Below, in pieces: positions 27,707 through 35,382 of a stretch of DNA of 64,000 bases. The notes beneath the pieces are model-generated. The model saw nothing but the letters and a program-made list of their open reading frames with translations. It did no database searches and was not told where the DNA came from. Numbering within the stretch: the stretch's first letter is position 1; each line of letters starts with the position of its first letter. The translations under genes were made by a program, and so were the position numbers. Source of the stretch: CAVRUF01 sp963716005 (GTDB lineage: Bacteria > Actinomycetota > Thermoleophilia > Gaiellales > Gaiellaceae). The stretch is from assembly GCA_963716005.1 (NCBI GenBank), contig OY970285.1, positions 310,001 to 374,000 of the forward strand, written 5' to 3'.

Positions 27707-28209
27707 CCCGTCAGCTGGACGAGCTTCTGCACGGTGTTCCAGTTCCGCGCGGTGCCGCGGACGCCCAGGCCCTTCTCGAACCACGACGGCGCGAGCTTCG
27801 AGCGCCCGTAGCCGTTCGGGGTGTGGATGTAGACCTCGCGGCCCCTCACGGCGAACTCGTCACCGGGCGAGCGGTCCGGGTCGAGCTTCGCGGCCTTCGG
27901 CTCGGAGTCCAGAAACATCACGTGCACTCTCTTGCCGTCGTCCGTCGGGAACGGGCAGGCCTTGGCGATCCGCTTGAGCTCGGCCGCGGTGCGCAGCACG
28001 ACGTCGTACTCGCGCCCGAAGTCCACGGCGATCCGCTTCTCGAGCGCCGCCGAGGTCGTCTTTCCGCTGAAGACGACGTTCCCCGAGCGCACGTAGGTCT
28101 CGACGTCGGTGAGTCCGAGCGCCTCGAAGGACGCCTTGAGGTCGGCCATCGCGACCGTGGTCGTCGGGCCGACGTTGATCCCGCGGAGAAGCGCCGCCTG
28201 GCGAGGCAT
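27703..28209 (-). CDS. DUF1697 family protein
   Basis: A 168-residue protein with the DUF1697 start AALLRGINVGPTTTVAMADL and YVRSGNVVFSG, and the C-terminal LGVRGTARNWNTVQKLVQL. The family is widespread and of unknown function, fold ferredoxin-like. ATG 28209 is used; the 3' end overlaps the convergent lipoprotein gene by 4 bp. Confidence 0.88.
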   Translation of the reverse strand: MPRQAALLRGINVGPTTTVAMADLKASFEALGLTDVETYVRSGNVVFSGKTTSAALEKRIAVDFGREYDVVLRTAAELKRIAKACPFPTDDGKRVHVMFLDSEPKAAKLDPDRSPGDEFAVRGREVYIHTPNGYGRSKLAPSWFEKGLGVRGTARNWNTVQKLVQLTG

Positions 28210-28274
28210 GCCGGAAGAGTAGAAATTTTGGATGTGGGGCGGCCGCCGAAACCACCCCACATCGCACGCGCCGC

Positions 28275-28487
28275 TCAGAAGAGGATCTGCAGCGCGTTCT
28301 CGACCGTGCATCCGCGCCTGAGGAGGTCAGTCGCGAGGTGCAGGTCGATACTCGTGTCGATCCCGATGAGCAGCGCCGACTCGTGGTCGTAGCCGACCTC
28401 GAGCAGCCGCTCGATCCGCCAGGTGGTCACACGCTGGCGCTCGGTCTCCGCCTGGACGTGGACGTCTATCGAGGCCACTTCAGGCAC
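28275..28487 (-). CDS. Small hypothetical protein
   Basis: A 70-residue protein from GTG 28487: a helical RIERLLEVGYDHESALLIG followed by IDLHLATDLLRRGCTVENAL. The two short helical halves recall small UBA-like proteins. No family name is certain. It stands between a DUF1697 gene and a divergent protease gene. Confidence 0.55.
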   Translation of the reverse strand: MPEVASIDVHVQAETERQRVTTWRIERLLEVGYDHESALLIGIDTSIDLHLATDLLRRGCTVENALQILF

Positions 28488-28622
28488 CGGTGCGGGGGGT
28501 GTCGTTCATATCGCCGACAGATGTATCCGCGGGGGGTCAAGGCCTTGTACGGAGCGATTGAGCCGACGTGGACGCTGTGTTAGAGGTTGTTGAAGTCCGC
28601 ACGTGCCGCTACCGTGAGATCG

Positions 28623-29618
28623 ATGCGGCGGAGGGGTCTGATCGCGGTTTTTCTAGTGCTGGCGCTCGTTTGCGCGCCGGCAGCCTTCGCGGCGAAGGAC
28701 AGCGACAAGGACGGGCTCCCGGACACCTGGGAGCGCACGAAGACGCCGAGCGGGGTCGACCTGAAGAAGCTCGGCGCTAGCTGGCGCCACAAGGACGTCT
28801 TCGTCGAGATCGACTTCCAGAAGGGGATCTCGCGCTCGGTCGTCTCGTGCGGGCAGCTCGACGCGCTCTACAACGCCTTCAAGAACGCGCCGCTTTCGAA
28901 CCCGGACAAGAGGAAGGGCGTGCGGCTCCACCTCGACGCCGGCAAGAACTGCGCCTCGCGCAAGTACAGCCTCGGCGGCTCGTCCGGGTTCAGCGTGTCC
29001 GGCTGCGCGAATCCGTCGAACAACTCGAGCGGCCTCAAGACGAAGCGGCTGCGGGTCTTCCACATCGCGAGCGTCGTGAACGACATCTGCGGCGGCCCGG
29101 CCGGCCAGGCAGGGACGACCGACTTCCTCGTGGACAAGGACGGGGGCGGCGGCTTCGCGCACGTCTTCATGCACGAGCTCGGCCACGTCTTCGGCCTCGA
29201 CCACGGGAACTTCAACTCGTTCAGCGTCATGTCCAAGGTGCTCTCGCGCTACCCGAGCCAGGCGCAGGCGATCGACTTCAACCGCTACCGCGTCGAGGCG
29301 CTCGACGAGTCGGCGCTCTCCGAGGTGAACGGTCTCCAGTCCTCCGCGGCCGGCGAGACCTACCTGAGCGGCTTCTTCGTCCAGTTCTTCTGCTCGGACG
29401 GAGGAACGCCGGTCTTCGCGGGGCCCGAGGGCCACGCGGCCGCGAACGTCGATTTCGACTGCGACGGCTACCCGTTCTGGGTGCCGCCGCTCAGCCAGTA
29501 CATCGACGCAGACCCGGTTTCGGCCGACTTGAACGGAGACGGAACGATCGGCGTGATCCCCGCCGCGCCGCCCGAATGGCCGATGTTGAGATTCGGTAAC
29601 GGCCGGATCGGGCCATAG
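28623..29618 (+). CDS. Secreted metzincin-type zinc metalloprotease with calcium-binding motifs
   Basis: A 331-residue exported protease. A signal peptide ends after VCAPAAFA. Right after it is a calcium-loop motif, DSDKDGLPDTWE. The zinc site is HELGHVFGLDHG (HExxHxxGxxH), and SVMSK is a plausible Met-turn. A second calcium-loop motif, DLNGDGTIG, is near the C-terminus. ATG 28623 is preferred over upstream TTG because TACCGT (28610-28615) lies seven bases before it and no ribosome-binding site exists. The protein has several Cys pairs fit for disulfides. Substrate unknown. Confidence 0.75.
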   Translation: MRRRGLIAVFLVLALVCAPAAFAAKDSDKDGLPDTWERTKTPSGVDLKKLGASWRHKDVFVEIDFQKGISRSVVSCGQLDALYNAFKNAPLSNPDKRKGVRLHLDAGKNCASRKYSLGGSSGFSVSGCANPSNNSSGLKTKRLRVFHIASVVNDICGGPAGQAGTTDFLVDKDGGGGFAHVFMHELGHVFGLDHGNFNSFSVMSKVLSRYPSQAQAIDFNRYRVEALDESALSEVNGLQSSAAGETYLSGFFVQFFCSDGGTPVFAGPEGHAAANVDFDCDGYPFWVPPLSQYIDADPVSADLNGDGTIGVIPAAPPEWPMLRFGNGRIGP

Positions 29619-29654
29619 CCGCCCGTAGATCCTGCTGCTACCTTGCGAAAGACA

Positions 29655-29673
29655 GGCCGACAGCGGGTCGGCC
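29655..29673 (+). promoter_or_regulatory. Hairpin in the 5' leader of the DEAD-box helicase gene
   Basis: GGCCGAC (29655-29661) and GTCGGCC (29667-29673) form a perfect 7-bp stem in the 127-bp region before the helicase. Further short stems follow. Long leaders of cold-shock helicase genes often regulate expression; here this is inference. Confidence 0.4.
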
Positions 29674-29745
29674 GTGAGATGAGCTTCTCGTTCCTCCTTT
29701 GGGATTTTCGAGGTAGGCAAGTCTCGACACCGAAGGAGTAGAGCG

Positions 29746-30918
29746 ATGTCACAGTTGTCCTTTGCCGAACTCGGCGTCTCGGACCAGGTGGTCCGTGCGC
29801 TGGCGGCCGGCTCGATCACCGAGCCGTTCAAGATTCAGTCCATCGTCCTGCCGGATGCGCTTGCCGGCCTGGACGTCCTCGCCAAGAGCCCGACCGGCTC
29901 GGGCAAGACCCTGGCGTTCGCGCTTCCGATCGTCGAGCGCACCGTCCCGTCGGACGCGCGCCCGAGCGCGCTCATCCTCGTGCCGACGCGCGAGCTCGCG
30001 CAGCAGGTCGCCGACGAGTTCGCTCCGTTGGCCGCAGCCAAGGGCCTGAAGGTCGGCGTCGCCTACGGCGGCGTGTCGATCGGCGCCCAGGCGGGTGCGG
30101 CCAAGAAGGCACAGATCCTCGTCGCCACGCCAGGCCGGCTCGAAGACCTGGCCAACCGGCGCGCGGTCGACCTGTCGCAGATCCGGATCCTCGTCCTCGA
30201 CGAGGCCGACCGGATGCTCGACATGGGCTTCAAGCCGCAGGTGGACAAGCTCGTCCGCCGCCTGCCGAAGAACCGCCAGACGATGTTCTTCTCCGCCACG
30301 CTCGACGGCGAGGTCGGCGAGCTGGCTCAGTCGTACACGTCCAGTCCGTCCAAGTTCGAGGCCGAGATGCCGCCCGAGCGCGAGGCCGGAATCATCGAGC
30401 ACCGCTTCGTCGCGGTCACGTCCGACAACAAGCTCGAGACGCTTGTCGACCACATCAAGGGATCCGACGGCCTGACGCTCGTCTTCGTGCGGACGAAGCG
30501 CGGCGCCGACCGGCTCGCATCACGGCTGAAGCGCCACGACGTCTCGGCGGTCGCCATGCACGGCGACATGTCCCAGGCGGCGCGCCAGCGTTCGCTCGAG
30601 CGGTTCGAGAAGCGGCAGGTCTCCGTGCTGGTCGCCACCGACGTCGCCGCGCGCGGGCTCGACATCGAATCCGTCGAGCACGTCGTGAACTACGACCCGC
30701 CCGAGGAGGACAAGGGCTACCTCCACCGCACGGGCCGCACCGGCCGCGCGGGCAAGGACGGCATCGCGATCACGTTCGTCTTGCCCGAGCAGCGGGAGGA
30801 GACGAGCCGCGCAGCTGGCCGCCTCGGCCACAAGGACCGGTTCGAGGAGTCCGGGATGCAGAGCGCTCGCCCGAAGATCGTCTACACGAGCCGAAAGGGC
30901 CGCCGCTCTAAGTGGTAA
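29746..30918 (+). CDS. DEAD-box RNA helicase (RhlE-like)
   Basis: A 390-residue ATP-dependent RNA helicase. In order: Q motif FKIQSIVLP, motif I SPTGSGKT, Ia PTRELAQQ, Ib TPGRL, II DEAD, III SAT, IV LVFVRTKRGADRL, V TDVAARGLD, VI HRTGRTGRAG. It has only the two RecA-like domains and a short tail, so it is a minimal RhlE-type enzyme for ribosome assembly or RNA decay. ATG 29746 follows GAAGGAG. The 127-bp leader may fold and give cold-dependent control. Confidence 0.95.
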   Translation: MSQLSFAELGVSDQVVRALAAGSITEPFKIQSIVLPDALAGLDVLAKSPTGSGKTLAFALPIVERTVPSDARPSALILVPTRELAQQVADEFAPLAAAKGLKVGVAYGGVSIGAQAGAAKKAQILVATPGRLEDLANRRAVDLSQIRILVLDEADRMLDMGFKPQVDKLVRRLPKNRQTMFFSATLDGEVGELAQSYTSSPSKFEAEMPPEREAGIIEHRFVAVTSDNKLETLVDHIKGSDGLTLVFVRTKRGADRLASRLKRHDVSAVAMHGDMSQAARQRSLERFEKRQVSVLVATDVAARGLDIESVEHVVNYDPPEEDKGYLHRTGRTGRAGKDGIAITFVLPEQREETSRAAGRLGHKDRFEESGMQSARPKIVYTSRKGRRSKW

Positions 30919-32097
30919 TCACTCCGGCGGCTTGTCGGGTTCTTCCGACTCGTCGCCGCGGTTCAGGTGGAACCTGTCGCGCAGCCCGTGCGCCTCGTCC
31001 TTCCGGGCCTCGCGCTTCGCTTCCTTCTTCTCGGCGCGGGCGGCCTTCTGCTCCGCGACCTTGTCCTTCGCGTCCGTGTAGGACTCGGTGACGAGCACCT
31101 TTCCGCCCGTCCAGCCGAAGACGCAGACGACGAGGACGAGCGCGAAGAGCACGTTCCACGCGGTCGTGATCAGCTGCTGGGCCGTGGAGTAGGCGACCGC
31201 GTCGGAGTTCGGCACGTTGCAGCAGGCGTCGAGGGCCAGCGCATTGGTTGCCTGCGTGATCCCGACGGCGCCGGGCGTCACGGAGACGACGTTGGCGAGC
31301 GAGCCCGAGCCGGTCACCCACATGATCGACTCGAACGTGACCGGGATCGCGAACGCCGCCAGGAAGATCCCGATCACGATCAGCTTGCAAGTCCAGGAGA
31401 TGAACGACGGCAGGAAGGCGCGGGTGAAGTAGCGCTTCGGAGTCCTGAGGATCGCGCCGCCCTGCTTCGCCTGCTCCCAGAGCTTCTTCACCTGCCGCCA
31501 GAAGATGCGGCCCACGATGACGCAGAGAAGGACCGCGCCGACGGCGATCGAGACAGCGACCAGCGGGTGCTCGTGGACGTTCCCGAGGCTCAGGTCGAAC
31601 GACCCAGGCACCGAGAGGAAGAGGTAGAGGTAGACGAACGTCCCGGCGATCGTGAAGAAGATCTTCTGGACGAGGTAGGCAGCGAGTGCGCCGGCGAATG
31701 TGCATCGCGGGATGAGCGCCACGAACATGAGGAGGGTCACGAACGTCCCGATGTTCGCGGGCAGGAAGTTGTTCATGGCCACGCCCACCGCGTACGCGGT
31801 CACGATCGGCGCGATCTTCACCTGGCCCGGATAGGCCGCGCTGAGGATCCCGTAGTAGGAGAGCCCGGCGAAGACCGTCTGCAACGTCTGGAAGAAGAGC
31901 CCTGCGACGATGTATTGGACAGGGACGGCCTTGATCTGTTCCCACAGCTCCCTGAACCACGCAATCACGTCGATCCCGAGCAGGTGCAGCACGACGATCA
32001 CCGCCGCGATTCCGACGAGCCAGGTGATGACCTTGACGAGCCGGCTCTTCCGGGACGGATCCTGGAACGGGAGAACTGCCTGGGCGGCCTCAGACAT
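30919..32097 (-). CDS. UPF0104/AglD-type membrane protein (lysylphosphatidylglycerol synthase TM region)
   Basis: A 392-residue integral membrane protein with about eight hydrophobic helices. Family features are NNFLPANIGTFVTLLMF and the late SVTPGAVGITQATNALA. The C-terminal 55 residues are a highly charged tail (AARAEKKEAKREARKDEAHG) in the cytoplasm. The family includes transmembrane domains of MprF and glycolipid-related flippases; the real substrate is unknown. It overlaps the upstream AI-2E transporter gene by 8 bp, and both are on the minus strand. Confidence 0.8.
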   Translation of the reverse strand: MSEAAQAVLPFQDPSRKSRLVKVITWLVGIAAVIVVLHLLGIDVIAWFRELWEQIKAVPVQYIVAGLFFQTLQTVFAGLSYYGILSAAYPGQVKIAPIVTAYAVGVAMNNFLPANIGTFVTLLMFVALIPRCTFAGALAAYLVQKIFFTIAGTFVYLYLFLSVPGSFDLSLGNVHEHPLVAVSIAVGAVLLCVIVGRIFWRQVKKLWEQAKQGGAILRTPKRYFTRAFLPSFISWTCKLIVIGIFLAAFAIPVTFESIMWVTGSGSLANVVSVTPGAVGITQATNALALDACCNVPNSDAVAYSTAQQLITTAWNVLFALVLVVCVFGWTGGKVLVTESYTDAKDKVAEQKAARAEKKEAKREARKDEAHGLRDRFHLNRGDESEEPDKPPE

Positions 32098-33277
32098 CGC
32101 CGGTCACCGGTTCCGCCGAAGGTTCGATCTTGCTCTCGGCCGCCGCCTTCGCCGCGTTCAGGTCGTCGATGATGTGGACGCCCGCCGACACGAGCGGCGC
32201 TGCCAGCACGAGGCCGATCATCCCGAAGAGGCAGCCGGCGCCGATCGTCACGATGAGGACTACGAGCGGGTTCAGGCTGAGCGTCGCGCCGAAGGCGATC
32301 GGTTGGAGGATGTTCTGGAGCAGTCCGTTCGCGAGCAGCACGATGATCAGCATGATGAGCGCCGTCTGAACGTCGGTCGCGCCGAGGGCGATGATGACCG
32401 CAAACGCGCCCGCGACGAACGCGCCGATGTACGGCACGTACGCGGTGATGAACGACACCAGCGCGATCGTTCCCGCCAGCGGAACGCCGAGCGCGACGGC
32501 GCCAAGCCCGACGACCACGGCGTTGAACGCGGCGACGATCGTGACGCCGCCGAAGTAGCGCCGCAGGGAGACGACGACGTTGCGCGTGATCGTGTCGGCG
32601 ACGGGGGTCGGCATGCCGACATGCTCGTTGACCCACCGGCGCATCATCGGGCCGTCCTTGAGCAGGAAGAAGAGCGCCAGAAGCGCGAACGACAGGCCGA
32701 AGGCAAGGCTCGTGAGCGTCTTGATCCCGTCGACCGCGCCGCCGATCAATGTCCCCAGAATCGCCGGGACCTCCGACGTGGTGTGGCTCGTCGCGGACGA
32801 CGCTCCGGATGAATCCACGCCGGAGTCCTCGAGCCAGCTCTGAACCTTCGCGGCGGCCTCGTTCGCTGTCGCCCCGATCTCGCCTGTCTGCGAGACGATC
32901 CCGCCGAGGACGAGGGCGACTACGAGGAGCGCGATCGCGAGGAGCGCCAGCAGCACGATCACCGCGCCGAGGGCGCGCGGGACCCGATGGTGTTGCAGCT
33001 TGGTCACGATCGGCGACGCGACCGAGGCGACGATGAATGCGGTCAGGACCGGCATGGTGATCTCGGCGGTCGCGCCGAGGAGCACGACCAATGCCACGAG
33101 CAGAAAGCCGACGCCCACGAGGAACCAGGAGGCGATGCCCAGATCGCGCAGCCAGCGCGGCGCCGCGAACACCGCGGACATCCGCTGGAGCTCGTCGGTG
33201 TCGAGTTGGACGATGACCGGTTCCACCTCGGCGGCGGGGTCGGGTTCGCTCTTCTGTTTGCGCCAGCCGAGGTTCAT
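32090..33277 (-). CDS. AI-2E family transporter
   Basis: A 395-residue membrane protein of the YhhQ/TqsA/PerM group with paired N-terminal helices, a soluble segment about 140-180 (AKVQSWLEDSGVDSSG), and the conserved C-terminal part FITAYVPYIGAF, LQNILQPIAFGATLSLNPLV and VLAAPLVSAG. Members export small molecules or act as Na+/H+ antiporters; the substrate is open. The gene overlaps the AglD-like gene downstream. Confidence 0.88.
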   Translation of the reverse strand: MNLGWRKQKSEPDPAAEVEPVIVQLDTDELQRMSAVFAAPRWLRDLGIASWFLVGVGFLLVALVVLLGATAEITMPVLTAFIVASVASPIVTKLQHHRVPRALGAVIVLLALLAIALLVVALVLGGIVSQTGEIGATANEAAAKVQSWLEDSGVDSSGASSATSHTTSEVPAILGTLIGGAVDGIKTLTSLAFGLSFALLALFFLLKDGPMMRRWVNEHVGMPTPVADTITRNVVVSLRRYFGGVTIVAAFNAVVVGLGAVALGVPLAGTIALVSFITAYVPYIGAFVAGAFAVIIALGATDVQTALIMLIIVLLANGLLQNILQPIAFGATLSLNPLVVLIVTIGAGCLFGMIGLVLAAPLVSAGVHIIDDLNAAKAAAESKIEPSAEPVTGDV

Positions 33278-33328
33278 TCGGATCCCACTAGGGAGCGCGA
33301 TCCTATTCCAGCGGTCTACAGGTGCGCC

Positions 33329-33344
33329 ATCGTGCGCGCACGAT
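33329..33344. promoter_or_regulatory. 16-bp perfect palindrome
   Basis: ATCGTGCGCGCACGAT reads the same on both strands. It lies between the AI-2E transporter start and the stop codon of a broken kinase gene. It could be an operator or part of a terminator; I cannot decide. Confidence 0.35.
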
Positions 33345-33510
33345 TACTCGGGAAGCGGAATCCTCCCCGAGACCTCGGTTCCGGCGCCCGGCCTCGCCGC
33401 GACCCGCAACTCACCGCCGACGGCCGCGACGCGATCGCGCATGTTCGTGAACCCGGCGCCGGCGGCCACCGTCGCCTCGTCGAAGCCGACACCGTCGTCG
33501 GCGACCGTGG
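33344..33510 (-). pseudogene. C-terminal fragment of a sensor histidine kinase (HATPase domain)
   Basis: About 55 residues on the minus strand ending at TAA 33344. It reads TVADDGVGFDEATVAAGAGF, then NMRDRVAAVGGELRVAARPG, ending GRIPLPE. The G1 box DDGVGF and the G2-like GFTNMRDRV are those of NarL-type two-component kinases. Coding stops making sense at about 33510, where an opposite-strand response-regulator fragment begins. So the kinase is cut off before its ATP-lid region and lacks its dimerisation domain. Confidence 0.7.
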
Positions 33511-33866
33511 ATCGGCGCGGCTACCTGCTGAAGGAGCGGCTGCACGATCGCGCGCAGCTGGTCTCGGCCGTGCAGCAGGTCGCGGCCGGCGGCTCGGTGA
33601 TCGATCCGCGCGTGGTCGACGTCCTCGTCGCCGAGAAGACGAGGGAGGAGCGCTCGCCGCTCGCGACCCTGACGCCGCGGGAGCGCGACGTGCTCGCCGA
33701 GATCGCGCAGGGCAAGTCGAACAGCGCCATCGCCGAGTCGCTCGTCCTCACCAAACGCGCCGTCGAGAAGCACATCAACTCGATCTTCCTGAAGCTCGAC
33801 CTCTCCGACGCGGAGGACGTGAGCAAGCGCGTGAAGGCGACGCTCGTCTTCCTCGCCGACGCCTGA
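33510..33866 (+). pseudogene. C-terminal part of a NarL/LuxR-type response regulator
   Basis: Plus-strand coding from about 33510 to the stop at 33866. It begins inside the receiver domain (RRGYLLKERLHDRAQLVSAV) and continues to a full LuxR-type HTH: LTPRERDVLAEIAQGKSNSA, then VEKHINSIFLKLDL. The first 90 or so residues, with the phosphorylated Asp, are missing. It abuts a kinase fragment of the opposite strand at 33510. It is related to the complete regulator at 38584-39219. Confidence 0.75.
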
Positions 33867-34097
33867 GACGGGTGTAGGCACCACCGCAGGTTCGGTGTCT
33901 GCGCCGTTGCTCCGACCGCTCCCGGCGCGATTGACTGCGTTCCACATGGCGGGCCGGTCGCCGAATATCCGCCGCAGCTTCGCCGCGTGCCGTAGATTCG
34001 TCTGTGCGGGATCGGTTCCCGCCCGGGTGTCGCGCGGCGCCCGGCCAATTCATACGCTTCCGCGCGTGACGCCGCAGCGGGCAGGAGGTGCTTAGTG

Positions 34098-34511
34098 ATG
34101 CGAATCGTTGGTTTCTTGGCGATGGCCACGCTTGCCCTCGCGATGAGCGTGGGACTCACGGCCTGCGGTGGTGGCGACGACTCCGCGACGCCGGAGGAGG
34201 AGCTCTGCTCGGCGCTCGACGACTTCCGCTCCTCCATCGACGAGGTGCAGGATCTGAACGTCGGCTCGTCGTCGCTCGACGACGTCGAAGCGGCGATCGG
34301 CACGATCGTCGACGCGGCGCAGGAAGTCGCCTCGGCGGCGAGGGAGGTGACCTCGGCCGACGTGGACGAGCTCCAGGCTTCCGCCGAGTCGCTCCAGACC
34401 GCGCTTGCGGACTTCCCCTCGCCCGGCTCGATCCAGGCGATCACCACCGGTCTCGGCACGATCCGCGAGACGGGCGACCAGGCAATCGAAGACCTCGACT
34501 GCGACACCTAG
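34098..34511 (+). CDS. Small lipoprotein with helical domain
   Basis: A 137-residue exported lipoprotein: signal FLAMATLALAMSVGLTACGG with lipobox LTAC. The mature part is acidic and helical (EEELCSALDDFRSSIDEVQD onward) with two further Cys (in EELCSA and DLDCDT), likely a disulfide. An in-frame GTG at 34095 could also be used; AGGAGG is at 34083-34088. First of three small genes in tandem. No family known. Confidence 0.7.
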   Translation: MRIVGFLAMATLALAMSVGLTACGGGDDSATPEEELCSALDDFRSSIDEVQDLNVGSSSLDDVEAAIGTIVDAAQEVASAAREVTSADVDELQASAESLQTALADFPSPGSIQAITTGLGTIRETGDQAIEDLDCDT

Positions 34512-34525
34512 GAAGGGAGACACGA

Positions 34526-34804
34526 ATGTTCGTACGACGACGACCCATCGCGCGAGCCGCCGTAGTCGGCGGAACCGCGTACGCGGCCGGCAAGGCCGGC
34601 GCGAGATCGGCCAACCGCGAGGCCGACGAGCAAGCCCAGCAGGAAGCCTACGCAGCGCCGCCGCCCCCTCCGGCGCCGGCCGCGCCCGCGGGCGGCATGA
34701 CCGACGACAAGATCGAGCAGCTCAAGCAGCTCGCCGAGCTCCGGGATTCCGGCGTCCTCACGGACGCGGAGTTCGAGGTGCAGAAGGCCAAACTGCTCGC
34801 CTAG
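34526..34804 (+). CDS. SHOCT-domain protein
   Basis: A 92-residue protein. The N-terminus is Arg-rich and Ala/Gly-rich (RRRPIARAAVVGGTAYAAGK), followed by a Pro/Ala linker and a C-terminal SHOCT motif: DKIEQLKQLAELRDSGVLTD then EFEVQKAKLLA. SHOCT motifs are short protein-interaction ends. A ribosome-binding site GGAAGGGAG precedes ATG 34526. It is 14 bp after the lipoprotein gene. Confidence 0.78.
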   Translation: MFVRRRPIARAAVVGGTAYAAGKAGARSANREADEQAQQEAYAAPPPPPAPAAPAGGMTDDKIEQLKQLAELRDSGVLTDAEFEVQKAKLLA

Positions 34805-34825
34805 CCGAGCGAGAGGAGAACCGAA

Positions 34826-35329
34826 ATGGCAATTGGACCTGTGCAGATGCTCGTCGTCGGCTTCGACGATCCGGATTTCGACGGATCGATCCTGGCCGAG
34901 CTCGAGCGGCTGCGAGACGCAGACCTGATCCGGCTCATCGACCTGATGGCCGTCCACAAGGACGACGAGGGCAACGTCATCGTCCTGCAAAAGAGCGATC
35001 TCAACCTCGACGACCGGGTCGAGCTCGGAGCCGTCATCGGCGCCTTGATCGGCGCGGGCATGGACGGCGAGGAGGGCATGGAGGCCGGAGCGATGGCGGG
35101 CGCCGAGGGTGCGCTCGAGGGCGACGGCCACATGATCGACGAGGAGGACGCCTGGTACATCGCCGACGCTATCCCGAACGGCATGGCCGCCGGCATCGCG
35201 CTGATCGAGCACCGCTGGGCGATCCCGCTTCGCGACAAGATCCTCGGAGCCGGCGGGATGATCCTCGCCGACGAGTGGATCCACGCCAAGGACCTCGTCG
35301 CCATCGGAATCGCGGCGGCGGACGAATAG
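34826..35329 (+). CDS. DUF6325-like protein
   Basis: A 167-residue acidic protein with the family start GPVQMLVVGFDDPDFDG and the Gly/Ala/Glu-rich middle EGMEAGAMAGAEGALEG. The C-terminus has IALIEHRWAIPLRDKI. This family is often found next to SHOCT-domain proteins in actinobacteria (my recollection of family context), as here. Function unknown. ATG 34826 follows GAGAGGAGA. Confidence 0.75.
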   Translation: MAIGPVQMLVVGFDDPDFDGSILAELERLRDADLIRLIDLMAVHKDDEGNVIVLQKSDLNLDDRVELGAVIGALIGAGMDGEEGMEAGAMAGAEGALEGDGHMIDEEDAWYIADAIPNGMAAGIALIEHRWAIPLRDKILGAGGMILADEWIHAKDLVAIGIAAADE

Positions 35330-35337
35330 AGCCACGG

Positions 35338-35363
35338 GCGCGCGGGCCGTTGGGCCCGCGCGC
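35338..35363 (+). terminator. Hairpin ending the small-gene operon
   Basis: GCGCGCGGGC (35338-35347) pairs perfectly with GCCCGCGCGC (35354-35363) around a 6-base loop, 8 bases after the stop codon. No T-run follows, like the stem at 227-263. Confidence 0.65.
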
Positions 35364-35382
35364 TCCGTGACCACGGATCCTC

